Shown: positions 1 to 9,607, counted from the first letter of the stretch. The stretch: 64,000 nucleotides of DNA from Streptococcus sp. 263_SSPC (GCF_001071995.1 NZ_JVNU01000021.1:20929-84928), one strand, 5' to 3'. Translations and numbers: made by a program. Notes: a model not told the origin generated them from the letters alone.

Positions 1-165
1 ACCCCCGATAATGAAGAGGAATGCCCCAACAAGTGGTCCAGCACCTTTCACGATTGGAGTGGTAAATCCACCAATTTGTAATATTTGAGGGAAAAACGTA
101 TTGATCACACATCCAATAAACATTGGAATAATGATTGTATCCCCAGGAATTTTAATCTTTTTCAT
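1..165 (-). CDS. kdgT: KdgT-like 2-keto-3-deoxygluconate permease, N-terminal part
   Basis: This gene runs off the left edge; only its first 55 or so codons are inside. The visible N-terminus (start MKKIKIPGDTIIIPMFIG, then INTFFPQILQIGGFTTPIVK) matches the opening of the KdgT family, membrane carriers that import 2-keto-3-deoxygluconate, a breakdown product of pectin or glycosaminoglycan uronates. An AAGGA ribosome site lies upstream of the ATG at 163-165. It sits 46 bp downstream of a KduD-like dehydrogenase on the same strand, so the two are probably co-transcribed in uronate catabolism. The family call is from pattern recognition on a partial protein. Confidence 0.75.
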   Translation of the reverse strand, partial: MKKIKIPGDTIIIPMFIGCVINTFFPQILQIGGFTTPIVKGAGPLVGAFLFIIGG

Positions 166-211
166 ACTGTTCACAATCCTTCTCTGATTTGGAATAAGAC
201 TCTAGCTAAAA

Positions 212-961
212 TCAGCCATCTAATGTGATACCGCCATCGCAGTCACCGATTTCCCCTGTAACGAAGCTTGCAAGGTCGCTTGCGAAGAAGAGAATCATTT
301 GAGCGATTTCAACTGGTTCTGCACGACGTCCAAGAGGGATCATGCTGATAACTTTTTGGCTCTTTTCTTTATCTTCTGATAAAACTGTTGTCATATCTGT
401 ACGAGTGAATGAAGGACATACAGCGTTACATGCGATATTGTATTTACCGCCTTCTTTAGCAACGGCTTTTGTTAAACCATTTAAACCAGCTTTAGAAGAA
501 GCATAAGCAGCAGTACCTAAAAGTCCACCACCAAGTTTAGCGGCAACCGAAGATACGTTTACGATACGTCCACCTTTGTTTTCGATAAAGTGTGGGAAAA
601 TTGTGCTAATTGTTGAGAAGCATCCTGAAAGGTTGATGCGGATAGTTCTTTCCCATTCTTCGTATGTTAATTGGTCGAAAGGTTTTGCACTAATAACCCC
701 AGCGCAGTTCACTAAGATGTCTACTTTGCGTTCTGCTAAAATTTCATTCATGCTTTTTACGATAGATTCATGATTTCCTAAATCCATGTATTTGAAGCTT
801 GTATGTTCTGGTCCGAACTCTTCAACTGTTTTGTTTGCTGCAGCTTCATTAATATCTGCAATGACTACAAAACCGCCGCCGTTAACGATACCGCGAACGA
901 TTTCTTTACCAATACCATTTGCCCCACCAGTGACAATGGCAACTTTACCTGTGAAATCCAT
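212..961 (-). CDS. kduD: SDR-family dehydrogenase, KduD-like
   Basis: A 249-residue classical short-chain dehydrogenase. The cofactor motif TGGANGIG is at residues 11-18, NCAG at about 85-88, and the catalytic Ser138/Tyr153/Lys157 are in place (YASSK). Length is normal for the family. Because it is directly upstream of a kdgT-like permease, the likely job is reduction or oxidation of a keto-deoxy-uronate intermediate (KduD, 2-dehydro-3-deoxygluconate 5-dehydrogenase). SDR substrates cannot be read from sequence, so a gluconate 5-dehydrogenase or a 3-oxoacyl reductase role stays possible. AAAGGA precedes the ATG at 961. Confidence 0.7.
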   Translation of the reverse strand: MDFTGKVAIVTGGANGIGKEIVRGIVNGGGFVVIADINEAAANKTVEEFGPEHTSFKYMDLGNHESIVKSMNEILAERKVDILVNCAGVISAKPFDQLTYEEWERTIRINLSGCFSTISTIFPHFIENKGGRIVNVSSVAAKLGGGLLGTAAYASSKAGLNGLTKAVAKEGGKYNIACNAVCPSFTRTDMTTVLSEDKEKSQKVISMIPLGRRAEPVEIAQMILFFASDLASFVTGEIGDCDGGITLDG

Positions 962-1029
962 TAGATCACGTCCTTTGATTTGATATGTTCATTGTATCAC
1001 TAAATAATGAAGTTTCGCCTTGTTTTGTG

Positions 1030-1045
1030 GTTAACATTCGTTAAC
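1030..1045. promoter_or_regulatory. Candidate operator, GTTAAC-N4-GTTAAC
   Basis: Two GTTAAC palindromes separated by four bases lie about 70 bp upstream of the kduD-like start, and a TACAAT-like -10 lies between them and the gene. The symmetry suggests a binding site for the operon's regulator, such as a LacI-type protein. No regulator gene is in view, so this is inference. Confidence 0.3.
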
Positions 1046-1117
1046 TTTTTAATGTGTTTTTTATGAACTATATGTTCCACTGACCTCACAAAAACCGCAG
1101 TACCAAAAGGTTTCTGC

Positions 1118-1158
1118 AAAGAAAAACAGCCTACAAATAAATTGTAGACTGTTTTGTG
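1118..1158 (-). terminator. Intrinsic terminator of the five-paralogue cluster
   Basis: A 14-bp stem with one mismatch (1123-1136 with 1142-1155) and a 5-base loop is followed on the minus strand by a U-run. It lies 27 bp past the last stop codon of the paralogue cluster. Confidence 0.8.
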
Positions 1159-1181
1159 TACCATAAAAAATATTTATTTTT

Positions 1182-2144
1182 TTAAAATTGAATATAAACA
1201 TTATATGAGCAAACTTCTCTCAAATAATGGACTAGATCAACGACATTGTCCTGTAAATCACCAAGAGGGACTTCTTCTTTCTTACGACCCTCATAGAAGA
1301 ATGTAAAATTGAACTTTGCACCCCATTTTGATTTTTGACGAAAAACGGACGCGCTGACTGCTTCTTCTAAGTCGACGACCTTAAACTCAGTCCCAAAAGA
1401 AACTAAAATTCCATCTTTGACAAGCACGCAAAGTTTATCATCAAGATACTCTGCATCATCTAATAACCGTTTCATATTATCTTTATAGTCAGGAAAAATC
1501 TCATCAAAACGAGCATAATGTTTTTTGATGCGACGAACGCGAATGATTTGCCAGCCGAATACAATGACAAAAAACACAACAGCTACGATAAACATCGCGA
1601 TGTCGACAAACCTTGCTGCACTATCCGTAATGGTTAAAAAATGCTTTAGGTCCAATTTATCGAGAGTCGCCTGCACCGAAAGTGGGCTAAGCTTGAATTT
1701 CTCTTCAAAGGCTTCCTTCATTTCTGGTGTAATATTCGTTTGAACGCTGGATTTCCCACGTTTCTCCTTCTCATCAACTACACGTATATTCAAGTAGAAG
1801 TCTGATGAGGCGAGTGCGTTCGTTTTCTCAGAAAGTGCCTCTTTAAACTCTAGAATTTGTTTAATTTCAGAAGCATCTGTTCTTAGAAACGATACTCCAT
1901 AATTGTGTTTCACTAAATAATATGTTTCATCGTCTATCTCTAGCGGGCTTGGGTCAATATCTAACACTTTAATCGAAGTGGACGATGCATCAGTTTCCAT
2001 TTTATAAATGACTTTCTGTTCGTATAATTCACGTCCACTCATAAAACCAAGCGACACTAGAACTCCCACTATTGCCACTGTTAATCCTAACAGGACGGTA
2101 AGAATCCACATCCCCCATGTTCGCCTTAAAATCCCTTTATGCAA
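1182..2144 (-). CDS. Paralogous two-TM membrane protein (cluster member 5)
   Basis: Unknown function, 320 residues. Layout: basic N-terminus MHKGILRRT, membrane segment at about 13-34, a roughly 145-residue outer domain, a second membrane segment at about 182-200, and a cytoplasmic tail of about 120 residues. The outer domain carries the cluster hallmark SIKVLDIDPSPLEIDDE followed by YYLVKHNYGVS. The tail carries ARFDEIFPDYKDNMKRLLDD and a DDKLCVLVKDGILVSFG stretch. It is the last gene of five on one strand and is followed by a terminator. The same hallmarks recur in the next three genes, so the group arose by tandem duplication. Confidence 0.75.
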   Translation of the reverse strand: MHKGILRRTWGMWILTVLLGLTVAIVGVLVSLGFMSGRELYEQKVIYKMETDASSTSIKVLDIDPSPLEIDDETYYLVKHNYGVSFLRTDASEIKQILEFKEALSEKTNALASSDFYLNIRVVDEKEKRGKSSVQTNITPEMKEAFEEKFKLSPLSVQATLDKLDLKHFLTITDSAARFVDIAMFIVAVVFFVIVFGWQIIRVRRIKKHYARFDEIFPDYKDNMKRLLDDAEYLDDKLCVLVKDGILVSFGTEFKVVDLEEAVSASVFRQKSKWGAKFNFTFFYEGRKKEEVPLGDLQDNVVDLVHYLREVCSYNVYIQF

Positions 2145-2159
2145 AACTATTCCACCTTC

Positions 2160-3137
2160 TTATTCAAAATTCTGTTCCCACTCATCTACTATCTCTATTG
2201 GAGCAAGAGTAGCTAAATATTCAAAGAAACGATATTGCGCTTCAATCACATCACTATTGACATCTAATTGCAAAGAAGATCCCGAATGGAAGAACAGCTT
2301 CACCTTATAACGAAAATGTCCTTTCCTTCGTGTTCTAAACAATTTAATTTGATCAATACTTTTTACCGAAACAACTTGAAACTCCGAACCGTATAGTACG
2401 AGAATATCTTGGTGAACTAACATTCGTAGCGAGGGGGCCCCATAGTCTGCATCTTTCACTAATCGCTCTGGTTGATTCGCATAATCTGGAAATAATGTAT
2501 TAAAGAGTTTAAACTGTCTACGTAAATAGAAAATCCTTCTGATTGTATTGATGAAGAAAAACAATGCTACAAGCCCCTCCAATACAGGTCCCACGAGAAA
2601 ATGAGCTACCCCTCTGTCGTCCATCAAATCAAGAAGATGCGTCGTATCGACAGTAGCCCCTCCTTTTGAAAGGTCGCTTTGATTAAATCTCTCTTGAATG
2701 ATATCCTTAAATTCTTTGCTAATAATGACGATATCTGAGCTTTTCTTTCTCCTGCGAATTTCAGGAAGCACCTGTACATGAAGGTAAAAGTCAGAAGATT
2801 CTAAAGGATTTTCTTGAGGAGCAAGTACTTCTTTCACCTCAAGTAGTTTATTTACGCTTTCCTTAATGACGACCTTCATCGCTGTGACACCATATTCATG
2901 TTTGACTAAATAATAAGTATTATTCTTTCTTTCAATCGGGTTAGGGTCAATATCCAACACTTTTATCGCTAATACATCATTACTATTCTCTGCCTTATAG
3001 ACATAGCCTTGCTGATACAATTTTTCAGGGTTCGTATTCATATGAATCGCTGGTTGTATATCAAAATAGCAAACAACCGATAAAACAATAACGATACACC
3101 AGTCAAATAGTGTCCTAACAAATATCTTTTTGTTCAT
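2160..3137 (-). CDS. Paralogous two-TM membrane protein (cluster member 4)
   Basis: Unknown function, 325 residues. It has the same plan as its neighbours but is the most divergent full-length copy: the N-terminus is MNKKIFVRT rather than MHKGxxRRT. The outer-domain motif (AIKVLDIDPNPIERKNN, YYLVKHEYGV) is kept. The second membrane segment is at about 185-200, followed by FKLFNTLFPDYANQPERLVKDADY and a tail ending in EQNFE. It starts 15 bp downstream of the previous cluster gene, indicating one transcript. The tail resembles that of the short member 1, so these two may form one sub-lineage. Confidence 0.75.
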   Translation of the reverse strand: MNKKIFVRTLFDWCIVIVLSVVCYFDIQPAIHMNTNPEKLYQQGYVYKAENSNDVLAIKVLDIDPNPIERKNNTYYLVKHEYGVTAMKVVIKESVNKLLEVKEVLAPQENPLESSDFYLHVQVLPEIRRRKKSSDIVIISKEFKDIIQERFNQSDLSKGGATVDTTHLLDLMDDRGVAHFLVGPVLEGLVALFFFINTIRRIFYLRRQFKLFNTLFPDYANQPERLVKDADYGAPSLRMLVHQDILVLYGSEFQVVSVKSIDQIKLFRTRRKGHFRYKVKLFFHSGSSLQLDVNSDVIEAQYRFFEYLATLAPIEIVDEWEQNFE

Positions 3138-3152
3138 CTTACTCTCCGTTAA

Positions 3153-4130
3153 TTATCCTAAGAGTCTAAAATCCACTTTCAATCCTAAGTTGTATTCTTC
3201 GTTTAAATATTCCACAAGATCTTTGAGACGTAATAATTGTCTTCTAAAGAGAATCGAGTCGTATTTCTTATTTGCATATTCAAACCGTAAATGAACCCTC
3301 ATGCCGCCTTTTCGTCTGTTCTCAAATACGAGGTAAGACTTGCTGACTTCTGATAAGTCGATGACAGTAAAGTTAATGTCGTAGCTCACAAGAATCCCTT
3401 CCATCACAAGGATTTTGAGTTTCGGATCGACATATTCTGCATCATCCAATAACTGCTTCATATTGTTCGCATAATCAGGGAAGTACGCATCAAAACGTGC
3501 ATATTGCGCCTTCAAGCGACGCGTTTGATAAATTTGGAACCCAATAAGTCCAAGAACGATTGCAAGCATGACAAACGTTAATGCCAAATCTCCCCATTGA
3601 TCTTGAGAAGTGGTCAACTTCAAGATTCTGGATTCATCGATTTTCGTCTTAGTATTTTCTGAATACAGCGGGCTCTCTTTATATTTCTTGTAAAAAGCAT
3701 CTTTCATCTCAGGCGTCACATTCACCTTGACGTTTGACCCTTTCCCTTTTCTTTGCTCTGGCGTTACACGCACACTCAAATAAAGATTAGATGCTTCGAG
3801 TGCATTCTCTGCGTTTCCGGCAGCTTTCTTTGCTTCTAAAACATTGCTCAATTCATCTGATTTTGCCTCGAAAACCGCAACACCTCGCTCATGTTTCACC
3901 AAATAATAGTTGTGTCCATTTAACACTAGCGGTTCTGGGTCAATATCCATTACCTTAATCGCTACTGACGAACCCTTATCTGTTACGTAGTAAACTTCAT
4001 TGGCTTTGTATAAGTCTTCTGCGCTCTGAAACGATTTGAACCCAGCACGTGCTATAATCACCATCACTACAGCCATTATCGCTACTACAACCCATATCGG
4101 ACCTGTTCTTCTTCCATACCCTTTATGCAT
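3153..4130 (-). CDS. Paralogous two-TM membrane protein (cluster member 3)
   Basis: Unknown function, 325 residues. The N-terminus MHKGYGRRT leads into a membrane segment at about 11-28. The outer domain includes SVAIKVMDIDPEPLVLNG and NYYLVKHERGVAVFE, then a Lys-rich VTPEQRKGKGSNVKV stretch shared with members 2 and 5. Membrane segment two is at about 182-199. The cytoplasmic part has YARFDAYFPDYANNMKQLL and DAEYVDPKLKILVMEGILVS. It is closest to member 5. The cytoplasmic domain looks like a small beta-rich module, but I cannot assign it to a known fold. Confidence 0.75.
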   Translation of the reverse strand: MHKGYGRRTGPIWVVVAIMAVVMVIIARAGFKSFQSAEDLYKANEVYYVTDKGSSVAIKVMDIDPEPLVLNGHNYYLVKHERGVAVFEAKSDELSNVLEAKKAAGNAENALEASNLYLSVRVTPEQRKGKGSNVKVNVTPEMKDAFYKKYKESPLYSENTKTKIDESRILKLTTSQDQWGDLALTFVMLAIVLGLIGFQIYQTRRLKAQYARFDAYFPDYANNMKQLLDDAEYVDPKLKILVMEGILVSYDINFTVIDLSEVSKSYLVFENRRKGGMRVHLRFEYANKKYDSILFRRQLLRLKDLVEYLNEEYNLGLKVDFRLLG

Positions 4131-4187
4131 TTTGACCCCTGCTTTCTATTGAATTTTTTGACTCATCTTCATTAAACCGCATACCCA

Positions 4188-5156
4188 TTACCATTGAAAC
4201 GGTATCGATATTTTGGTCCCTTCTTTTTCATTCAAATACTCCACTAATTGGCGAACGTTTTCTGGACGATTCTTCAATTGAATGGTGACTTTCTTATTCC
4301 CGCCAAATGCAATATCAATGGCATAAGTGACACTGCTTTTTACCTTTTGGCGACGAACTTCAACATTTCGTACTTCCCGCAGCTTAATCACTCTAAAATC
4401 GTTATTATAGCAAACGAACTTGTGGTCCTTCACTAGTACTTTTAGCTTAGGATCAATAAAATCCGCATCCATTGGTAAAGCCTTCATATTTTGGGCGTAT
4501 AGCGGAAACTCTTTATCAAACACCTCGTATTCTTCCCTCGATGTACGCACTCGTCTATACGCAATGTAGAAGGAGACTAACGCTAATAGAAATACAAAAA
4601 GTGTAAACCCCGTCTCCAACAATCGATTTATAAATGATGTCAAAGTTAAATAATGAAGGAAGTCCAGCGGTAGAGAGTCCCCGACCGGTAAGAGAGTTCC
4701 CTTCTTATATTGGGTCGCAAAGTCTTCCAGCAATACTGCTGGTATATGAACGGTAGTACTTCCTCTACGTCCTTTTGTCACTGCTGGCGTTACACGAACA
4801 TTTAAATAAATATTGGCTTCTTTTAAAGGCTCCCAGCCCTCTGGATTCTCTTTCTTCAAGTCGAGTAATTGTTGAATGTCTTTGGCAGATGCTTGAAGCG
4901 GCGTAACCCCATTTTCATGCTTCACTAAGTAATATTCTTTTCCATCGTAAGTGAGGGCCTCTGAGTCTATATCCAACACCCGAATCGCAACAGAAGTTCC
5001 TGCATCATTCAAATGATAAATATCTCCTGCCTTATAGAGCGACTCTCCTCCTATGTATCCTTTCACGGTTCCAGAGAAAAAGAAAATCCCTAACAGAATC
5101 CAAATTAGAGCGGAACCCCAGAGAAAGATTGTTCTTCGCACGTACCCTTTATGCAC
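4188..5156 (-). CDS. Paralogous two-TM membrane protein (cluster member 2)
   Basis: Unknown function, 322 residues. It starts MHKGYVRRTIFLW, with the outer-domain hallmark SVAIRVLDIDSEALTYDGKE and YYLVKHENGV. The second membrane segment is at about 182-201, then YEVFDKEFPLYAQNMKALPM and a tail ending SIPFQW. It is 9 bp from the short member 1 upstream and 57 bp from member 3 downstream. The repeated outer domain implies that each copy senses or binds something at the cell surface; this is inference only. Confidence 0.75.
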   Translation of the reverse strand: MHKGYVRRTIFLWGSALIWILLGIFFFSGTVKGYIGGESLYKAGDIYHLNDAGTSVAIRVLDIDSEALTYDGKEYYLVKHENGVTPLQASAKDIQQLLDLKKENPEGWEPLKEANIYLNVRVTPAVTKGRRGSTTVHIPAVLLEDFATQYKKGTLLPVGDSLPLDFLHYLTLTSFINRLLETGFTLFVFLLALVSFYIAYRRVRTSREEYEVFDKEFPLYAQNMKALPMDADFIDPKLKVLVKDHKFVCYNNDFRVIKLREVRNVEVRRQKVKSSVTYAIDIAFGGNKKVTIQLKNRPENVRQLVEYLNEKEGTKISIPFQW

Positions 5157-5165
5157 CTTTATTTC

Positions 5166-5759
5166 CTACTTTCTATTGCTATTTTTCCAATCGTCCCTAA
5201 TCTTAACTGGGACGAAGTAATTCACTTTTCGAACGAGACGATACTTTTCTTCTAGCGTCTTTCCATACGTATTTGGAACAAAGGAACGTCTTCTTGTCTT
5301 AAACATAAACTTGATTCCATAATACACACGGCGACCTGTACTCGTACGGTATAGATGAATTTCTTTTAATTCTTTTAGCGGAATCACTGTAAAATGACTT
5401 CCGTAAAAGATGAGTACTTCTTTTACGATCATCGCTTCGAATTTTTCATCGACATAGTCTGCTTTTTCTTTAAAATCTATTTGTTCCCATTCGTTATTCG
5501 GGAAGAGCGCATCTAATTTCTTAAATGCGAAATAATATTTCACCGATAATCCGATGACTTGCCCTAGCATCAGGAGAACGATTGCGACCATCGCTAGTTG
5601 GAATAAGAGGATTGGATGTGTCCAAACATCGACATCTTGGTAAAAATTAAATTGTTCAAACGTTTTAAAATCAAGCATTAGAGCTATTGCCAAGAGTACG
5701 ATGCTCCCTGCAAATAACAATAAATAACCTTTCATTCGAGCAAAAATTCGTTTACACAT
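5166..5759 (-). CDS. Short paralogue lacking the outer domain (cluster member 1)
   Basis: Unknown function, 197 residues. It has two membrane segments (about 11-29 and 49-70) joined by only about 20 residues, then a cytoplasmic part matching the tails of the other four (FKKLDALFPNNEWEQIDF, DYVDEKFEAMIVKEVLIFYG, FTVIPLKEL). The roughly 145-residue outer domain is absent. The reading frame is intact, so this is a domain-loss or ancestral form rather than an obvious pseudogene. It is the first gene of the cluster, with GAGGTG before the ATG at 5759. Confidence 0.75.
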   Translation of the reverse strand: MCKRIFARMKGYLLLFAGSIVLLAIALMLDFKTFEQFNFYQDVDVWTHPILLFQLAMVAIVLLMLGQVIGLSVKYYFAFKKLDALFPNNEWEQIDFKEKADYVDEKFEAMIVKEVLIFYGSHFTVIPLKELKEIHLYRTSTGRRVYYGIKFMFKTRRRSFVPNTYGKTLEEKYRLVRKVNYFVPVKIRDDWKNSNRK

Positions 5760-5787
5760 CTATACACCTCGTCTGTATTATGTATGT

Positions 5788-5816
5788 ATTATACTAAGTT
5801 TTTCTTTATTTGTATA
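5788..5816 (-). promoter_or_regulatory. Promoter of the paralogue cluster
   Basis: On the minus strand a perfect TATAAT (5788-5793) lies 28 bp upstream of the first cluster gene. The matching -35 (TATACA, 17 bp spacer) is poor. Confidence 0.45.
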
Positions 5817-5832
5817 GCTTTAACAGCTGAAA

Positions 5833-5876
5833 ACACAAAAAGAGTGAGAAGAAATGGAATCCCCTCTTCTCACTCT
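5833..5876 (-). terminator. Intrinsic terminator of hslO
   Basis: A perfect 12-bp stem (5841-5852 with 5865-5876), AGAGTGAGAAGA, is followed on the minus strand by UUUU. It lies 16 bp past the hslO stop codon. Confidence 0.9.
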
Positions 5877-5891
5877 CTTACACCTTAATGA

Positions 5892-6794
5892 TTAAGCGTC
5901 TGCCTCTTCGCGTTTCGCTTTAATTTCATCGATTAAGCCTTGTAATTCTGCTTCGTCGAAATGATATTTTTCACCACAGAAATGACACACAACTTCTGCG
6001 CCGTGGTCTTCGTCAATCAAGTGTTGTAAGTCATCTACGCCAATCGACATTAACCCTGCGCTGAAACGTTCACGCGTGCAGCCACAATGGAATTTCACAG
6101 GCATTTCTTCTAACTCACGAATATTTTCCGAACCTAATAATCGATTTAAAATATCGCGTGGTTGTTCTTGTTGGTCAATCAATTTTGAAACCATTGGAAT
6201 TTCGCTAATACGACGTTCGATTTCTGAAATCGTCGCTTCGCTTGCCCCTGGTAATAATTGAATCATAAATCCACCTGCTGCACGAACAGTTTCGTCTGGA
6301 TTCACAAGAACCGACACCCCGACAGCCCCATTAATTTGTTCAGAGACTGCTAAGTAATACGTGAAGTCCATTCCGAGTTCTCCATCCACGATTGGTACTT
6401 GACCAGAGAATGGTTCTCTCATGTTTAAGTCTTTGATGACCGTAATCGTTCCGTTTGTTCCAACAACACCACGGACATCTAATTTTCCTTTGTCGTTTAA
6501 CTCAAGGCTTACATGAGGATTTGTGATATAACCACGCATTTCCCCACGACCATTCGCATCGGCCATAATTTTCCCACCAGGGCCATCCCCGTTCACTTGA
6601 ACCGTGATGCGTTCGTCGCCTTTTAAGCTACTTGCTAATAATTGTGTTCCGATGATTGTACGACCAAGTGCTGCTGTTGCAGAACTCCAAGTGTCGTGTC
6701 TGCGTTGCGCTTCGGCGATTGCATCTGTGGCAACCATAGCAACAGCTTTGACCTCATCATTGAACGCTAATACTTTTAATAATGAATCTGCCAT
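5892..6794 (-). CDS. hslO: Redox-regulated chaperone Hsp33
   Basis: A 300-residue Hsp33, a cytosolic holdase switched on by oxidation and unfolding. The zinc-binding switch is complete: Cys237 and Cys239 (HCGCTRERF) and Cys270 and Cys273 (CHFCGEKYHF). The N-terminal substrate domain includes GDGPGGKIMADANGRGEMRG. Length is standard. GGAGAG precedes the ATG. It lies downstream of ftsH, the usual Lactobacillales order, and pairs functionally with it in protein quality control. A hairpin between the two genes may limit read-through from ftsH. Confidence 0.97.
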   Translation of the reverse strand: MADSLLKVLAFNDEVKAVAMVATDAIAEAQRRHDTWSSATAALGRTIIGTQLLASSLKGDERITVQVNGDGPGGKIMADANGRGEMRGYITNPHVSLELNDKGKLDVRGVVGTNGTITVIKDLNMREPFSGQVPIVDGELGMDFTYYLAVSEQINGAVGVSVLVNPDETVRAAGGFMIQLLPGASEATISEIERRISEIPMVSKLIDQQEQPRDILNRLLGSENIRELEEMPVKFHCGCTRERFSAGLMSIGVDDLQHLIDEDHGAEVVCHFCGEKYHFDEAELQGLIDEIKAKREEADA

Positions 6795-6811
6795 TTGTCT
6801 CTCCTTTTTTA

Positions 6812-6845
6812 AAGGAAAAGAGCTGTGACAACAGCCTCAGCTCTC
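6812..6845 (-). terminator. Hairpin between ftsH and hslO
   Basis: GAGCTG (6820-6825) pairs with CAGCTC (6838-6843). On the minus strand it is followed by UUUUCCUUU. The weak U-run suggests partial termination, leaving hslO transcribed at a lower level than ftsH. Confidence 0.55.
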
Positions 6846-6857
6846 CTACCCTTTGTG

Positions 6858-8963
6858 TTATTCGTTTTCTGTTGGTCCTTCAAATTCGCTTGGAGCCTCA
6901 GTAACATCTGCTACTTCGACTTCTTCATGTTCTTCTGGAACCTCTTTGCCTTCAGCTTGTTCCGCATCGCGTTTTGCTAAGGCTTTTTTCGTTTCTTCAA
7001 AACTTGCCGCTTCTGTTTCGCTAGGATATTCATCTTCCGCGATTGGAGCTGGCATTTCACCTGTTTCGAAAAGTGATTTAATTGTACGTTCGTCTAATGT
7101 TTCTAATTCTAGAAGTTTTTGAGCAATTAATTCTAATTGGTCTTTATGTTCTTCAAGAATTTGAAGTGCTTTTTCATGCGCTTCTTTCATGATACGACGT
7201 ACTGCATTGTCGATTTCAAAGGCCACTTGATCTGAGTAACCTTTTGTTTGACCATAGTCACGTCCGATAAATACTTGATGATTTCCTTCGTATTGAACAG
7301 TTCCTAATTCGTCCACCATTCCGTACTCTGTAATCATGCTACGAACGATACCTGTTGCTTGTTCAAAGTCGTTAGAGGCTCCTGTAGTCTTCACACCAAA
7401 GATAAATTCTTCAGCAGCACGACCACCAAGAAGTCCAACTACTTGTTCAAACAATTCTTCTTTTGTCATTAAGAAACGATCTTCTTTTGGAAGCATAATC
7501 GCATATCCGCCAGCGCGTCCACGAGGGACAATCGTTACTTTATGAACCACACGCGCATCGCTTAAGACCATACCAACAATTGTATGACCTGCTTCGTGGT
7601 AAGCCACCATTTCGCGTTCTTTCTTGCTGATTGCACGGTCTCTCTTAGCCGGACCAGCAATCACACGGTCATGTGCTTCATCCACGTCTAATGCGTCGAT
7701 AGCAGTTTTATCACGACGAGCCGCTACTAAAGCTGCTTCGTTTAATAAGTTTTCAAGTTCAGCCCCAGAGAATCCTGGAGTTTGTTGCGCAATTACTTTT
7801 AAGTCCACGTCTTTTGCAAGTTTCTTGTTACGAGCGTGTACTTTCAGAATCGCTTCACGGCCTTTCACGTCTGGACGACCTACTAAGATTTGACGGTCAA
7901 AACGTCCTGGACGAAGTAAGGCTGGGTCAAGTACGTCTGAACGGTTTGTTGCGGCAATCACGATGATTCCCTCAGTTCCTTCGAACCCGTCCATTTCAAC
8001 TAGTAATTGGTTTAATGTTTGTTCACGTTCGTCGTGTCCGCCGCCCATTCCGGCACCACGTTGACGACCAACTGCATCGATTTCGTCGATAAAGATAATT
8101 GCTGGAGCGTTTTTCTTCGCGTTTTCGAATAAGTCACGAACACGGCTTGCCCCAACCCCTACGAACATTTCTACGAATTCAGAACCTGAAATCGAGAAGA
8201 ATGGTACGTTTGCTTCACCGGCAACGGCTTTCGCAAGAAGGGTTTTACCTGTCCCTGGAGGGCCCTCAAGAAGTACCCCTGCAGGAATACGAGCACCAAG
8301 CGCTGTAAATTTACGTGGGTCTTTTAAGAATTCAACTACTTCCACAAGCTCTTGTTTTTCTTCTTCAGCACCGGCTACATCAGAGAAGCGTACTTTTACG
8401 TTTTGTTTCTTCTGATTTGTTGCACGGCTCTTACCGAAGTTCATTGGATTGTTACGTCCGCCTTGGCCACCTTGGCTCATAAACATTGTATAGAGTAAGA
8501 ACCCTAATATGCCAAGTGGTAATATGACTTGTAATAATACAGAAATCCATACGCCTGTTGAACTTTCTGGTAAAGTTTCAACCTTTGTATTTTTAGCTTG
8601 AGCCGCTTCATTGATTTCTTTAATCGTTGAGTCGTTTGGTAAGACCGTTGTTTTGAAGTTTGTGCTCTTTGTTGTACGGTTATCAAAAATAGATAAGCCA
8701 TTTTGGTTTTTAGCTTCTTCTGTTGTTTGCTCTTTCGGATTTGTATATTCCCCAGTAATGGTATATACAGAATTCGAATATTGCATCTTAATATCTTTGA
8801 TTTCGCCACTTTTCAGACTTTGCATAAATTCTGTGTATGAAATATCCGCTGTAGGACCTTTTTGATCCCCATTAAACATTCCAACAAAAATGACAATAGC
8901 ACCGAAAATCAAGATATATAGTAAGCTAGATCTGAATATTGATCGATTGTTATTATTATTCAT
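6858..8963 (-). CDS. ftsH: ATP-dependent membrane zinc protease FtsH
   Basis: A 701-residue AAA+ protease. Order: membrane segment 1 (about 11-30), outer domain, membrane segment 2 (about 138-160), Walker A GPPGTGKT at 234-241, Walker B FIDEID, the second region of homology ending near RPGRFDRQI, and the zinc site HEAGH at 456-460. The C-terminal 60 residues form an acidic Glu/Ala-rich tail. It degrades misfolded membrane and regulatory proteins. GGGGAGG precedes the ATG. It lies next to hpt, as in Bacillus and Lactobacillales. Confidence 0.98.
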   Translation of the reverse strand: MNNNNNRSIFRSSLLYILIFGAIVIFVGMFNGDQKGPTADISYTEFMQSLKSGEIKDIKMQYSNSVYTITGEYTNPKEQTTEEAKNQNGLSIFDNRTTKSTNFKTTVLPNDSTIKEINEAAQAKNTKVETLPESSTGVWISVLLQVILPLGILGFLLYTMFMSQGGQGGRNNPMNFGKSRATNQKKQNVKVRFSDVAGAEEEKQELVEVVEFLKDPRKFTALGARIPAGVLLEGPPGTGKTLLAKAVAGEANVPFFSISGSEFVEMFVGVGASRVRDLFENAKKNAPAIIFIDEIDAVGRQRGAGMGGGHDEREQTLNQLLVEMDGFEGTEGIIVIAATNRSDVLDPALLRPGRFDRQILVGRPDVKGREAILKVHARNKKLAKDVDLKVIAQQTPGFSGAELENLLNEAALVAARRDKTAIDALDVDEAHDRVIAGPAKRDRAISKKEREMVAYHEAGHTIVGMVLSDARVVHKVTIVPRGRAGGYAIMLPKEDRFLMTKEELFEQVVGLLGGRAAEEFIFGVKTTGASNDFEQATGIVRSMITEYGMVDELGTVQYEGNHQVFIGRDYGQTKGYSDQVAFEIDNAVRRIMKEAHEKALQILEEHKDQLELIAQKLLELETLDERTIKSLFETGEMPAPIAEDEYPSETEAASFEETKKALAKRDAEQAEGKEVPEEHEEVEVADVTEAPSEFEGPTENE

Positions 8964-9064
8964 TTTGCCTCCCCATCTTCTTATAAAAGAAGAACGATAG
9001 TTTACTTCACTACCGTTCTATCATAACATATTTGACTTTTATTGACGAATAGTTTAACTCTTTC

Positions 9065-9607
9065 TTAATCTTCATAGAATTCTGGTTTTAAAACACCGAT
9101 ACATGGTAAGTTGCGGTAGAATTGTTTGAAGTCTAATCCGTATCCTACAACAAATTTATTAGGAACTTGAACCCCAACGTAATCTGCTTCGATGGCTTCT
9201 TCACGACGTTCTGGTTTGTCTAATAAAGTCACCACTTTTACACTTGCTGCTTGGCGGTGTTTTAATAATTCAACCACGTGTTTTAAAGTACGGCCTGTAT
9301 CGATAATATCTTCCACAATAATCACGTGACGATCTTTAACACTTTGACCTAGGTCTTTTAAGATACGTACTTCGCCGCTTGATTCAAATTCATTTCCATA
9401 ACTAGATACATCCATGAAATCAATTTCTAAGTTGCAGTCCATTGCGCGAACTAAATCTGCCATAAAGAAAATAGCACCCTTAAGAATACAAATGACTAAC
9501 GGATCTTTACCGCGATAATCTTCCGCTAACGTAGCACCTAATTTCTTGATTGTTTCTTGTAATTGTTCTTCTGATACTAAAATTTCTGACATATCATTTT
9601 TTAACAT
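9065..9607 (-). CDS. hpt: Hypoxanthine-guanine phosphoribosyltransferase
   Basis: A 180-residue cytosolic purine salvage enzyme making IMP and GMP from hypoxanthine and guanine with PRPP. The PRPP loop VEDIIDTG is at 98-105 and the ILKGA pyrophosphate loop at about 41-45. The start overlaps the end of tilS by 14 bp, so the two are translationally linked. GAGGTG lies 5 bp before the ATG at 9607, favouring this start over the Met at residue 6. Confidence 0.96.
   Translation of the reverse strand: MLKNDMSEILVSEEQLQETIKKLGATLAEDYRGKDPLVICILKGAIFFMADLVRAMDCNLEIDFMDVSSYGNEFESSGEVRILKDLGQSVKDRHVIIVEDIIDTGRTLKHVVELLKHRQAASVKVVTLLDKPERREEAIEADYVGVQVPNKFVVGYGLDFKQFYRNLPCIGVLKPEFYED

Noticed and set aside
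1182..5759. Five-gene cluster considered as a phage or type VII secretion immunity array
   Set aside because: No secretion, toxin or phage genes adjoin it, so the label would be guesswork.
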